A stretch of 33,113 nucleotides of DNA from positions 1 through 33,113 of the forward strand of contig CAYFNI010000010.1 in the NCBI GenBank assembly GCA_964344495.1, read 5' to 3'. Under the pieces are notes generated by a model, which did not search any database, was not told the DNA's origin, and was given only the letters and a program-made list of their open reading frames with translations. The position numbers and the translations under genes were made by a program. Of this stretch, positions 17,101 through 25,143 are shown one piece after another; the stretch's first letter is position 1, and the number at the start of each line of letters is the position of its first letter. This DNA comes from UBA6136 sp964344495 (GTDB lineage: Bacteria > Pseudomonadota > Gammaproteobacteria > Methylococcales > Methylococcaceae).

Positions 17101-17574
17101 TGACGTCTCCCTGTTAATGTAGATCGGGACGGCCACCCCGTGCATGGACAAAGGTGGCAGTTGAACGGGGTGAGAAACCGGCTCAACGCAGCCGGCCAAT
17201 GCCAGGCGTTGACTTGCCCCCCCCCGCCATACCGACAACCGAAAAGCGTCAATCAGGACAGGGAAGCAGCACCGGACAGGTGTTCTATTACCTATTTTTT
17301 ATTTTTCTGAGCCGTTATCACACCCCATGCCGCAGGAGACTCCTCGGCTCAGGTGAACTTTATGCCCATTAAACCCAGAATAATATAGGGGTTTATCCTA
17401 GCCTGCAGGCACAGTTTGCCAGGGGTGGCGGTTCGAAGGCATTGGTTATCGGCTTCGCCCTGCCACCCGCCTTCGGATCCTGACCTCGTACACGACGCCT
17501 CCGCGCCGCTTGGCCGTTCAAGTACAATGAACCTTTCGGGCGCGCCTGCTCAGCAACTCAAGGAGATACACCCC
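17101..17574. other. Gene-free region between the orphan gene and ssb
   Basis: I see no supportable gene in these 474 nt. They include a run of nine Cs (17217-17225), an AT-rich island (17286-17310), and TGAGCCG...CGGCTCA arms flanking the small hairpin AGGAG-A-CTCCT (about 17308-17352). A second AT-rich stretch lies at 17369-17397. On the minus strand TTGACG (17252-17247) with TATGGC (17231-17226) at 15-nt spacing is a weak promoter for the orphan gene. A TACAAT at 17523-17528 could be the ssb -10 box, without a clear -35. Confidence 0.5.
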
Positions 17575-18066
17575 ATGGCCTCTCGCGGCGTCAACAAAGT
17601 CATTTTGGTCGGCAACCTGGGTGCTGACCCGGAAGTCCGTACCTCCCCCAACGGCAGCGTCATCGCCAACCTGCGACTGGCCACCGGCGAAAGCTGGAAG
17701 GACCAGCAGGGCCAACTGCAGGAACGCACGGAGTGGCACCGGGTCGTGATGTTCGGCCGCACCGCCGAAATCGCACGCGATTACCTGCGCAAGGGCAGCA
17801 AGCTGTACCTCGAAGGCCGACTGCAGACCCGCAAATGGCAAGACAAGGAAGGCAAGGACCAGTACACCACTGAAATCGTGGCTCAGGAATTCCAGATGCT
17901 GGACCGCGCCGGCAGCAGCGGCGAATCGTCCGACTATGCCCAGGGCGGACGCTCGGGCGGCGGCTACCCGGCCCCTGCCCCTGCCCCCGCGCAACCGGCC
18001 GCCAGCTACGCACCCAGCAGCAGCCGCGACATGGACATGGGTTTCGACGACGACATTCCGTTCTAG
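17575..18066 (+). CDS. ssb: Single-stranded DNA-binding protein
   Basis: SSB coats single-stranded DNA in replication, repair and recombination and recruits partners by its C-terminal tip. The 163-residue protein has the OB-fold (MASRGVNKVILVGNLGADPE, RLATGESWKD, TEWHRVVMFGRTAEIARDYLRKGSKLYLEGRLQTRKW). A Gly/Pro/Ala-rich linker follows, then the conserved acidic tip MGFDDDIPF. The ATG at 17575 has AAGGAG at ideal distance, so the upstream extension to 17416 is not used. A strong terminator follows 23 nt after the stop, so ssb is monocistronic. I do not see a clear LexA box or uvrA next to it. Confidence 0.97.
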   Translation: MASRGVNKVILVGNLGADPEVRTSPNGSVIANLRLATGESWKDQQGQLQERTEWHRVVMFGRTAEIARDYLRKGSKLYLEGRLQTRKWQDKEGKDQYTTEIVAQEFQMLDRAGSSGESSDYAQGGRSGGGYPAPAPAPAQPAASYAPSSSRDMDMGFDDDIPF

Positions 18067-18089
18067 ATCGACCCTGACCCCACACGCCT

Positions 18090-18124
18090 AAAAGGCTTGC
18101 CTTCAGAAGAAGGCAAGCCTTTTT
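18090..18124. terminator. Bidirectional intrinsic terminator between ssb and pyrF
   Basis: A perfect 15-bp stem (18090-18104 with 18109-18123) closes over the tetraloop AGAA. It is flanked by A-rich sequence on the left and T-rich on the right, so it can end transcripts from both convergent genes. Confidence 0.93.
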
Positions 18125-18183
18125 CATGTTCTCTCAAGGGAGAAAAGGGCAAACCTGCCGGACTTGGGACCGGCGGCCAGGCC

Positions 18184-18909
18184 TCAGTGCCCGAACACGG
18201 CCCGCATCTGTGCCTGGACCTCCAACGCCGCGGCGCGGGGGTCGGCGGCGTCGCGTATGGGGCGACCGACGACGATGTAATCGGCGCCGTTACGGAAGGC
18301 CTGCTCAACCGAAACCACCCGCTTCTGGTCGTCGCTGGGACGGTTCTCGACCGGGCGGATGCCGGGCGAGATGACCAGCAGTTTGTTGTCGATCTCGGCC
18401 CGCAGGGCGGGTACCTCGAGCCCGGAAGAAATCACGCCATCGCAACCCAGTTCGAGCGCCCGACGGGCGCGTGACAGGACCAGCTTCGGCACATCGCAGT
18501 CAAAGCCGAGATCCTTCATGTCACCCTGATCGAGACTGGTCAGCACGGTGACGGCCAGCACCTTGAGATCGCCCTTGGCCTGGGCCGCCGCCGCCATGAT
18601 GGCGTCGTTGCCATGGACGGTGGCGAAATCGACCCCATGCCGGCTCAGGACACGTATGGCACGCGCCACGGTTTCCGGCACATCGAAGAACTTGAGGTCG
18701 GCGAAGACATGCTTCTGTTGAATGTTCAGCCAGTGGATCAACTCGTAGTAATCGCCGGTCATGAACAGTTCCAGACCGACCTTGTAGAAGCTGACAGCGT
18801 CACCCAACTGCTCCACCAGCGCCTTGGCCTCGGCCACGCTCGGCACATCCAGCGCCATGATCAGGCGTTCGTGGGTGGGAATCGGTTTGTTGGAAAGCAG
18901 TTCGGTCAT
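18184..18909 (-). CDS. pyrF: Orotidine 5'-phosphate decarboxylase
   Basis: PyrF makes UMP by decarboxylating OMP, the last step of pyrimidine synthesis. The 241-residue protein starts at 18909 (MTELLSNKPIPTHERLIMALD), with AGGA seven to nine nt upstream. Family motifs are MALDVPS near the N terminus, the catalytic DLKFFDVPETV (Asp71, Lys73, Asp76), TVHGNDAIM, VLTSLDQGDM, ISPGIRP and DYIVVGRPIRDA. The frame stays open far upstream (to 19947), but that part is antisense to the AEC transporter gene and is rejected. The gene is divergent from that transporter with a 90-nt spacer. Confidence 0.96.
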   Translation of the reverse strand: MTELLSNKPIPTHERLIMALDVPSVAEAKALVEQLGDAVSFYKVGLELFMTGDYYELIHWLNIQQKHVFADLKFFDVPETVARAIRVLSRHGVDFATVHGNDAIMAAAAQAKGDLKVLAVTVLTSLDQGDMKDLGFDCDVPKLVLSRARRALELGCDGVISSGLEVPALRAEIDNKLLVISPGIRPVENRPSDDQKRVVSVEQAFRNGADYIVVGRPIRDAADPRAAALEVQAQMRAVFGH

Positions 18910-18999
18910 GGTGAATCCTGATGATGTCGGTGACGCCCGGGCATGGAACTGGGACAATCGCCTTTGGAATTGGGCGGATGTTCGGGCAGGGACGGTCAC

Positions 19000-19935
19000 A
19001 TGGTTCGAGTCTTGTTGCAAATGGGCGTACTCATTCTCTGGGGCGCCGCCTGGAGGATTATAAAGCCAGCCGGGCTGGATGCCGCTGTGACGCGGCATGT
19101 GCTCACTACACTGGTCTTCAATCTGCTGATGCCGGCCCTGGTGCTGACCGTGCTGTGGGAGGCCGAACTGGGTCTGGACTCGCTCAAGCTGTCGCTGTAC
19201 GGCATGGCGATTATCTTCTTCGGCGCCCTGCTGGCCTTTGCCATCGGCCGGATCGGCCGGGTCGCGCGTCCGCGGCGGGGTGCAGCGATGCTCGGCATTG
19301 CCTTTGCCAACGTCACGTTCATGGGGTTGCCGTTGCTGGAGCATCTGTATGGCCCCTGGGCCCGGACCATCGTCGTGCACCTCGACATTTTCGCCAGCCT
19401 GCCCCTGGTGCTGACCTTCGGTCTGATCATCGCCCGCCAGCACGGCACGCCGCCGAAGGGCGAACCGTCTCTGCTGCGCCCGTTCCTGATCAACCCGCCG
19501 CTGTGGGCGGCCTGCATCGCCCTGGCACTGAATCTGGCCCAAATCCCGCAGCCGGATGAAATCCGCCGCTTTCTCGAACCGCTGGCCGATGCCGTCGCGC
19601 CGCTGATGCTGATGTCGGTCGGGCTCAGCCTGCAGTGGAGCGCCTGGCGCCGCGTCAATCTGCCGCTGGGGATGGCCGTGGTCGGGGCCAAAATGCTGCT
19701 GGCACCGCTGTTCGGGCTGGGACTCGCCTGGCTGCTGGGCTTTCGCGGTGACACGCTGACAGCCGTGGTGCTGGAATCGGCCATGCCCAGCATGCTGTTC
19801 GGCGTGGTCTACTGTGACCGCTACCGGCTGGACGGCGCATTTTATGCCCTCGCCGTGCTGATGACGGCCCTGGCCGGCACCGTGACCCTGCCGCTCTGGC
19901 ATGGCTGGCTGACGCAACTCGACGCCGCACTCTGA
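19000..19935 (+). CDS. AEC-family (auxin efflux carrier type) transporter
   Basis: The 311-residue protein has about ten hydrophobic segments in two five-helix halves, typical of AEC permeases of small organic solutes. Recognisable parts are LVFNLLMPALVLTVLW, FANVTFMGLPLLEHLYG, PLADAVAPLMLMSVGLSLQW and LESAMPSMLFGVVYCDRY. The last two are the usual conserved family segments. The start ATG at 19000 follows AGGGACGG, whereas the ORF start at 18943 gives a polar leader. The substrate cannot be told. The stop codon overlaps the ribosome site of cinA ten nt downstream, so the two are probably co-expressed. Confidence 0.85.
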   Translation: MVRVLLQMGVLILWGAAWRIIKPAGLDAAVTRHVLTTLVFNLLMPALVLTVLWEAELGLDSLKLSLYGMAIIFFGALLAFAIGRIGRVARPRRGAAMLGIAFANVTFMGLPLLEHLYGPWARTIVVHLDIFASLPLVLTFGLIIARQHGTPPKGEPSLLRPFLINPPLWAACIALALNLAQIPQPDEIRRFLEPLADAVAPLMLMSVGLSLQWSAWRRVNLPLGMAVVGAKMLLAPLFGLGLAWLLGFRGDTLTAVVLESAMPSMLFGVVYCDRYRLDGAFYALAVLMTALAGTVTLPLWHGWLTQLDAAL

Positions 19936-19945
19936 GGCCACTGTC

Positions 19946-21178
19946 ATGTCGCATCCGATTGCCGAAATCTTCTCTCAGGGCGATGAAGTCGTAAACGGTG
20001 AGATCGCCGATACCAATGCCGCCTGGTTGGCGAGCGAGCTGGCCGGGCTGGGTTTTGAAATCACGCGCCATTCGACCGTGGGCGACCGGTTGCCGGCGCT
20101 GGTCGAACTGCTCAGGGAAATCGCCGGTCGAGCCGACCTGTGCCTGTGCACTGGCGGGCTGGGCCCGACCTCGGACGACCATACCGCCGAAGCCGTCAGT
20201 CAGGCCTTCGACCTTCCGCTCGCCCTGGATGTGGCCGCTCTGGCGCAGATGGAAGACTGGTTTCGCCGGAGCGGCCGCGACATGCCGGCCGTCAACCGCA
20301 AGCAGGCGCTGTTGCCACGGGGCAGCGACCGTCTGGACAACCGCTGGGGCACAGCGCCCGGCTTCAGCCTGCAGGCAGGGCGCTGCCGGTTCTATTTCCT
20401 GCCCGGGGTTCCGCGCGAGATGAAGGCCCTGTTCGGCGCCTATCTGCAACCCGCTTTGCCAGCCTTGTTCAACCTACCGCTCCGGCGACGAATCGTGCTG
20501 CACACGGTCGGGTTGGGTGAATCGGCGTTGCAGGAGAAGCTGGATGCGATCACCCTGCCCCGGGACCTGCAGCTTGGTTTTCGGGCCGGCGGGGCGGAAA
20601 CACAGGTCAAACTGAACTTCCCGCCGGCCACCGCGGAACCGGTGATCGAGGCCACGCTTGCCGCAGCGCAGACAGCGATCGGCCCGGCGGTCTATGCCGT
20701 GGTCCGGGATGGCCAGGGTCCGGCCAGCTTGCCGGCTGTCATCGGCACCCGCCTGACGCCCCAGGGGGCGCGGGTGTCGATAGTGGAAACCGCCAGCGCA
20801 GGTCTGCTCGCGGCTCGCTGCGGCGATGCGGACTGGCTCGCCGGCCTCGCGCTCGTCTCCGATCCCGCGTCGATTCCGCCGTCACTGGGTGTCACGGTGG
20901 CCGGCGAGCCATCCGATGTCGCGCGCCAGCTGGCCGAACGGCTTCGGGTCCGTGATGGCGTGGCCTATGCGCTGGTGCAATGGGGTGACTTTCCGCGCGC
21001 GGCGCTGCGCGATGAGGCGGCCGGGTTTGATCTCTTCGTCGCTGTAGAGGGCCCGGCCGGGTGTCAGGTCGAGCGGCGCAGGCTCAGTGGCACCGCGGAG
21101 CGCAAGCGGGACTCGGCGGCGGCTTTCAGTCTGGACCTCCTGCGCCGGTATCTCAGCGCCGCCGCTGGGGCACTCTAG
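19946..21178 (+). CDS. cinA: CinA-like protein with degenerate nicotinamide-deamidase domain
   Basis: CinA proteins join an N-terminal MoCF/COG1058 domain (ADP-ribose pyrophosphatase in some members) to a C-terminal PncC-type NMN deamidase domain. Residues 1-170 are typical: IFSQGDEVVNGEIADTNAAWLA, CTGGLGPTSDDHTAEAV, FYFLPGVPREMK. The C-terminal domain is present, but its active-site motif (usually AESCTGG) reads VETASAG (about 280-286). The YSN segment is replaced by VSDPASIP, and the GIAGP loop is lost. NMN deamidase activity is therefore doubtful. GAGG lies eight nt before the ATG. The stop codon overlaps that of the convergent corA gene. Confidence 0.85.
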   Translation: MSHPIAEIFSQGDEVVNGEIADTNAAWLASELAGLGFEITRHSTVGDRLPALVELLREIAGRADLCLCTGGLGPTSDDHTAEAVSQAFDLPLALDVAALAQMEDWFRRSGRDMPAVNRKQALLPRGSDRLDNRWGTAPGFSLQAGRCRFYFLPGVPREMKALFGAYLQPALPALFNLPLRRRIVLHTVGLGESALQEKLDAITLPRDLQLGFRAGGAETQVKLNFPPATAEPVIEATLAAAQTAIGPAVYAVVRDGQGPASLPAVIGTRLTPQGARVSIVETASAGLLAARCGDADWLAGLALVSDPASIPPSLGVTVAGEPSDVARQLAERLRVRDGVAYALVQWGDFPRAALRDEAAGFDLFVAVEGPAGCQVERRRLSGTAERKRDSAAAFSLDLLRRYLSAAAGAL

Positions 21179-22317
21179 AGCCAGCCACGCCGCCGGAACA
21201 GCACCAGCATGCCGCCCGCAATCAGCAGGCAGACGATCCAGAATACCGGATAACTCCATTCCCACTGGTTCTCGGGTATCGGCATGTTCATGCCGTAAAC
21301 GCCCGCGACGAAAGTCAGCGGAATAAAGATGGTGCTGATGATGGTCAGCACCTTGACCACCTCATTCATGTGATTCGACACCACCGACATGTACGTTTCA
21401 GTCAGGGCAGTGGCGATTTCGTGGTAGGTCTCGTTGAGGTCGAGAATTTGCACGCAGTGGTCGTACACATCCCGGAAATAGGTCAGCGTATTGTCGGACA
21501 GGCATTCGTGCCGCTCGCGCTGCAGTTGCGAGATGACCTCCCGCATCGGCCAGATGGAGCGCCGCAGCAACAGCAGGCCACGCTTGACCGCATGAGCCTT
21601 CTGCAACATGAACTGGCGCGGCTCGTCGAGCAGTTCCTCCTCGATTTCCTCGATGCAGGCGGCGTAGTACTCCAGCACCGGAAAATAACTGTCCACGATG
21701 GCATCCAGCAAGGCATAGCAGAGAAAACTGGCATCGTTGGTGCGGAGTCGCGAGTGGGTATAGCCGAGCCGTTTGTAGATCGACTCGAAGACCGCATTCG
21801 GACGCGTCTGAAACGTCAGCAGCGTACTGCGCCCCAGGAACAGGTTAACCTGATCAATGCGGATGCCGGTCCGCACCAGTTGCACCACCCGGGCCACGAT
21901 GAACAGCCGGCCGGGCGCGTCCTCAGAGGCGGGATACTCCTCGACCTTGGGGCGCTGGTTATCGGACAGGATGTCCTCCACCGCCAGCGGGTGCAGATGG
22001 TACTTGCGCGCCAACAGCGTCAGCACGGCATCGCAGTTGCCTCCGACGATATGAATCCAGCGGACCCGCGACCATTCCGGCCGGTGCCCACCCACGAAGG
22101 CCTCAAGATCGGTGACCGTCTGGCATTCGAACCGATCCGGACAATAGTCCACGCAGGTCGCGACCGGTTCCATCCCAGCCGCCTCCATGCCCTCCGCTGA
22201 CAGCGGCAAGTTCGGCAACGGCAGTTCCAGCGCCTGCAGGCCGGCGCGGGCCCGCGACCGACCTGGCCAGCCCTTGCGCAGACCGGCCACGGACGGGGGC
22301 TGTCGCCTGCCGAACAT
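21175..22317 (-). CDS. corA: CorA-family magnesium/cobalt transporter
   Basis: CorA forms pentameric inner-membrane Mg2+ (Co2+, Ni2+) channels. The 380-residue protein has a long cytoplasmic N-terminal domain (WIHIVGGNCDAVLTLLARKYHLHPLAVEDIL, RPKVEEY) and the long stalk helix. Two C-terminal membrane helices follow, with the selectivity motif YGMNMP after the first, then the short loop PENQWEW. The first 50 residues are longer than usual and Arg/Pro-rich, and the ribosome site at 22317 is weak, so a later start is possible. It follows the SYLF-domain lipoprotein gene by 30 nt on the same strand. Its last four bases are shared with the end of cinA. Confidence 0.93.
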   Translation of the reverse strand: MFGRRQPPSVAGLRKGWPGRSRARAGLQALELPLPNLPLSAEGMEAAGMEPVATCVDYCPDRFECQTVTDLEAFVGGHRPEWSRVRWIHIVGGNCDAVLTLLARKYHLHPLAVEDILSDNQRPKVEEYPASEDAPGRLFIVARVVQLVRTGIRIDQVNLFLGRSTLLTFQTRPNAVFESIYKRLGYTHSRLRTNDASFLCYALLDAIVDSYFPVLEYYAACIEEIEEELLDEPRQFMLQKAHAVKRGLLLLRRSIWPMREVISQLQRERHECLSDNTLTYFRDVYDHCVQILDLNETYHEIATALTETYMSVVSNHMNEVVKVLTIISTIFIPLTFVAGVYGMNMPIPENQWEWSYPVFWIVCLLIAGGMLVLFRRRGWL

Positions 22318-22347
22318 GCCAAGGCGCCTGTCGATGGGTTTCGGGGT

Positions 22348-22917
22348 CTAGTTCAGATCATCGTTGCGCCAGTATTTGGCGCCGGTGATGCTGAGCCCCA
22401 CCAGCGCACCCTCCTGGGTTATCTGGTACAGATGGATGCCGGGCGCAACGTTGTAGCCATCCTCGGCCGCATCGCCGCTGGCCTGATTCTTGGCCGCCGC
22501 CACGGCCCGCCCGCCGAATTCCCAGCCGGAATTGACGAAATCGTTGACCGCTGAAGGGGTGTCAAACACGAAGATCAAGCGGAAGTTGGTGAAGCCGAAA
22601 CCCAGCCCCGGCTGCAGTTCGAACATCTTCATGTAGGTCCGCTGGCGAGTCGCGTTGCTGTAGACCACGCCGTTGCCATGATCCATGCCGCCCCAGAGGA
22701 ATTTGCCGCCACTGGCATCGAATACGGCATATCCGGCCGCATGCTGGATCTGCTTGCGCGTATGGGGCGTCTGCGCGTACAGCGCGCTCAAGGTGGCACT
22801 TTCCATCTTCTGGATCTGGGCGCGCTGCTGTTGCACCGAACCATCCAGCTTGATGCCACAACCCGTCAGCCAGAACATGATCAGGGTGACGGTGAAAGAT
22901 CTGAATAAGGAGCGCAT
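22348..22917 (-). CDS. SYLF-domain (Ysc84-like) lipoprotein
   Basis: The 189-residue product has a signal peptide ending LTGC (Cys20), so it is probably an outer-membrane or periplasmic lipoprotein. The mature part fits the SYLF/Ysc84 lipid-binding domain: IQHAAGYAVFDASGGKFLWGG, GNGVVYSNATRQRTYMKMFELQPGLGFGFTNFRLIFVFDTPSAVNDFV, GWEFGGRAVAAAKN, IHLYQITQEGALVGLSITGAKYWRN. The start at 22917 gives a proper signal peptide, and the ORF extends to 22959. The domain binds phosphoinositides in eukaryotes, and its bacterial role is not settled. It probably shares an mRNA with corA. Confidence 0.85.
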   Translation of the reverse strand: MRSLFRSFTVTLIMFWLTGCGIKLDGSVQQQRAQIQKMESATLSALYAQTPHTRKQIQHAAGYAVFDASGGKFLWGGMDHGNGVVYSNATRQRTYMKMFELQPGLGFGFTNFRLIFVFDTPSAVNDFVNSGWEFGGRAVAAAKNQASGDAAEDGYNVAPGIHLYQITQEGALVGLSITGAKYWRNDDLN

Positions 22918-23029
22918 GGGGTTAGCCTCGTAAGGGTGACGATGGAACGATTCCACCATGATGCCAACTCAACGGCAGAGGAACAACCTCCAGCAATCGA
23001 ACAGTCGCGCAAGCCCCGGTGACTGGCAC

Positions 23030-23803
23030 TCAGTCAGGATCCTCAACCTGGAGAAAGTCCGGGGACAGCGATACCCCGAGGGTCCCGATAAAGTTAGAAC
23101 TGGTCGTCGCCGGCGGAATCTGGACACCCGCATAGAAACTGAAGGCGCGCTGCGGTTTCCAAAACAGGTTCACCACCGTCCCGCTGACATAATTGATGCC
23201 GGACTGGAAATCCCCCTCCAGCCAGAGCCTGTCAGGAATGAAATTGACATCCAATCCCACCATGAAGCCCGTCGTCTGGGCTGATCCACCCAGCGCCCGA
23301 TTCAGATAATAGGCGCCGCTGCTGAAGGTGAACCACTCGTTCAGGTCATAGGACGCCTTGGCGAACTCGAAGTTATGAAATTTGTGGCCGCTGGTGAAGA
23401 CCGTGGTGCCATTCTGGGTACCGAGCCCGATTTTGAAATCGTCGGTAAAAATGAACCAGCGCGAGAGGCTGATGTAGGAATCCCAGTCATAATTGCTGGT
23501 CGTCGGCACGGCGGGCATGTTCAGCATATAGATGCCCACATCCCACTGGGCGTGCTGGTACTCGACAAAGAGGTTGATATCCAGCGCCGTGCGATAGATG
23601 TTGGCTTCGTTGGTCAGCATCAGGCCTTCCTCGGTATCATCGAGATCGGGCGTGACGCGGATACGGTGGGCGCCGCCGGCGCTGCCGTCATCCGCCAGGG
23701 CGGACAGTGGCCCGACCAAGGCCAGCGCCAGGAGCTGCCGACCCAACCCGCCTCGCCCTAGAACCCAGCGCCCCAAACCTGAGAAGGATCGCTCCAACGC
23801 CAT
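23030..23803 (-). CDS. Putative outer-membrane beta-barrel protein, unknown function
   Basis: The 257-residue protein starts with a basic stretch and a signal peptide (LLALALVGPLSALA, cleavage likely before DDGS). The mature part is rich in alternating aromatic/polar strands (INLFVEYQHAQWDVGIYML, WFTFSSGAYYL, RLWLEGDFQSGINY, AFSFYAGVQI), as in outer-membrane beta-barrels or porin-like proteins. I do not recognise a specific family. The ATG at 23803 is only 12 nt from the divergent dehydrogenase start. There is thus no space for a promoter between them, and either start may be shorter in reality. No neighbour suggests a function. Confidence 0.6.
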   Translation of the reverse strand: MALERSFSGLGRWVLGRGGLGRQLLALALVGPLSALADDGSAGGAHRIRVTPDLDDTEEGLMLTNEANIYRTALDINLFVEYQHAQWDVGIYMLNMPAVPTTSNYDWDSYISLSRWFIFTDDFKIGLGTQNGTTVFTSGHKFHNFEFAKASYDLNEWFTFSSGAYYLNRALGGSAQTTGFMVGLDVNFIPDRLWLEGDFQSGINYVSGTVVNLFWKPQRAFSFYAGVQIPPATTSSNFIGTLGVSLSPDFLQVEDPD

Positions 23804-23815
23804 GAAGAAACACCC

Positions 23816-24601
23816 ATGTACACACTAATTACCGGCGCCAGCCGTGGCCTGGGCGCCGCCTTTGCCCGACACCTGGCCGCGACCGGCCGGCCTCTGATTC
23901 TGGTCGCCCGCGACCTCGAACGCCTCGAGGCGCTGAGGGCCGAGATCGCCACCCACCCTGCCGCAGATATCCAGCTGATCCGCATGGATCTGACGCAGCC
24001 CGACGCGGCCCAAGCCCTCCACGACACCTGCCGCCGTCAGGGCTGGACCGTTTCGCAGCTGATCAACAATGCCGGATTTGGCCGCTTCGGCGATTTTCTC
24101 GCCCATCCGGTCTCCGACTACGATCACATGATACGGCTGAATGCGACGCTGCCGGTGGAACTGACCCACCGATTCCTGCCGGAACTGGTCCTGCAACCGG
24201 GCGCGAGCCTGATCAATGTCGCCTCGATGGCCGGATTTCAGCCCACCCCGTATCTGGCCGTCTACGGGGCGACCAAGGCCTTTGTCATCGCCTTCTCGCA
24301 GGCGCTGGCGGCCGAATACGCCGGCGCCGGTCTGCGGGTACTGACGCTCTGCCCGGGCGCCACACGCACCGAGTTTTTCCACGCGGCCGGTCAGGGTGAG
24401 TTGCTCACGTCCGCCTCAATGGCGCTGCAATCGGCCGACGCCGTGGTCGATTGCGCCTTGGCGGCGCTCAATCAGGGCGCTGGTCTGGTCGTGCCCGGCT
24501 GGAAAAACCGCCTCATGGCCGGCATGGTGAAGTGGGTCCCGCAACGCTGGTCCCTGCCGCTGTCGGCCCGCGTGATGCGCCGCTGGCTAACGCCACCCTG
24601 A
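23816..24601 (+). CDS. Short-chain dehydrogenase/reductase (classical SDR)
   Basis: The 261-residue cytoplasmic protein is a classical SDR that should reduce or oxidise a carbonyl/alcohol with NAD(P). It has the cofactor motif TGASRGLG (6-13), NNAG (84-87), the catalytic Ser (VASMAG, Ser137) and YGATK (Tyr150, Lys154). ARDLERL after the second strand favours NADP. The C-terminal part (LCPGATRTEF, LVVPGWKNRLMAGMVKWVPQ) resembles the DltE/YqjQ-like group of SDRs. The substrate is unknown. The start codon lies 12 nt from the divergent outer-membrane gene. Confidence 0.9.
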   Translation: MYTLITGASRGLGAAFARHLAATGRPLILVARDLERLEALRAEIATHPAADIQLIRMDLTQPDAAQALHDTCRRQGWTVSQLINNAGFGRFGDFLAHPVSDYDHMIRLNATLPVELTHRFLPELVLQPGASLINVASMAGFQPTPYLAVYGATKAFVIAFSQALAAEYAGAGLRVLTLCPGATRTEFFHAAGQGELLTSASMALQSADAVVDCALAALNQGAGLVVPGWKNRLMAGMVKWVPQRWSLPLSARVMRRWLTPP

Positions 24602-24642
24602 GCCAACCCCGCGCCCGACCGGTCCGACGACCGCTCGGGCTC

Positions 24643-24651
24643 TGCTACACT
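24643..24651 (+). promoter_or_regulatory. Candidate extended -10 promoter for the YeeE/YedE pair
   Basis: TGC-TACACT fits an extended -10 element and would start transcription about 20 nt before the first ATG at 24679. The -35 region is weak (TCCGAC, 24623-24628). Confidence 0.4.
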
Positions 24652-24678
24652 GGGGCGTTTTGAGGTAGACCGAACGCC

Positions 24679-25143
24679 ATGATGTCCGAGTTCTTTCCGC
24701 AGGGTTATGTCTCCTATCTGATTGGCGGCCTGCTGATCGGGACAGCCGTCGGGCTGCTCTATCTTCTGACCGGACTGATCGGCGGCATGAGCTCGGTTTT
24801 CAGCTCGACCTGGTCCTACGTCAGCCGGGTGCCTTATTTCAGCCGGCCGCTTTACCGTGCCAGCCGGGTCTGGCGACTGGTGTATGCAGCCGGCCTGATC
24901 CTGGGTGCCGGTCTGTTCCTGGCCGCGGGGGGAGAGCCGTTCCAGACCGCCATAAGCGGCCCCCGACTGCTGTTCGGCGGCTTTCTGATCGGCTTCGGCG
25001 CCCGCCTGAGTCGGGGCTGCACCGCCGGCCATGGCATCTGCGGACTGGCGGCACTGCAGGGACCGTCGCTGCTGGCCGTACTGGTGTTCCTGACCACAGC
25101 CATCGGCGTCGCACACCTCATGCATCGACTGGGGATCCACTGA
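24679..25143 (+). CDS. YeeE/YedE family membrane protein, N-terminal half
   Basis: The 154-residue protein has four hydrophobic segments and the conserved loop SRGCTAGHGICGLA (Cys114, Cys121). This loop is the hallmark of YeeE/YedE (TsuA-like) proteins, which import thiosulfate or related sulfur compounds through the inner membrane. Full-length family members have two such halves. Here the second half is a separate gene beginning at the overlapping TGATG, so the two products probably assemble. Two ATGs (24679, 24682) are possible, and the GAGG 13-16 nt upstream is a poor fit to either. Confidence 0.88.
   Translation: MMSEFFPQGYVSYLIGGLLIGTAVGLLYLLTGLIGGMSSVFSSTWSYVSRVPYFSRPLYRASRVWRLVYAAGLILGAGLFLAAGGEPFQTAISGPRLLFGGFLIGFGARLSRGCTAGHGICGLAALQGPSLLAVLVFLTTAIGVAHLMHRLGIH

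Noticed and set aside
18910..19947. Open frame that would extend pyrF to 587 residues
   Set aside because: It is antisense to the AEC transporter gene, has a composition unlike a real protein, and PyrF has its normal length and ribosome site from 18909.
21061..22200. Plus-strand open frame of 379 codons
   Set aside because: It lies opposite corA, whose CorA motifs are clear. Long shadow frames are common in GC-rich DNA.
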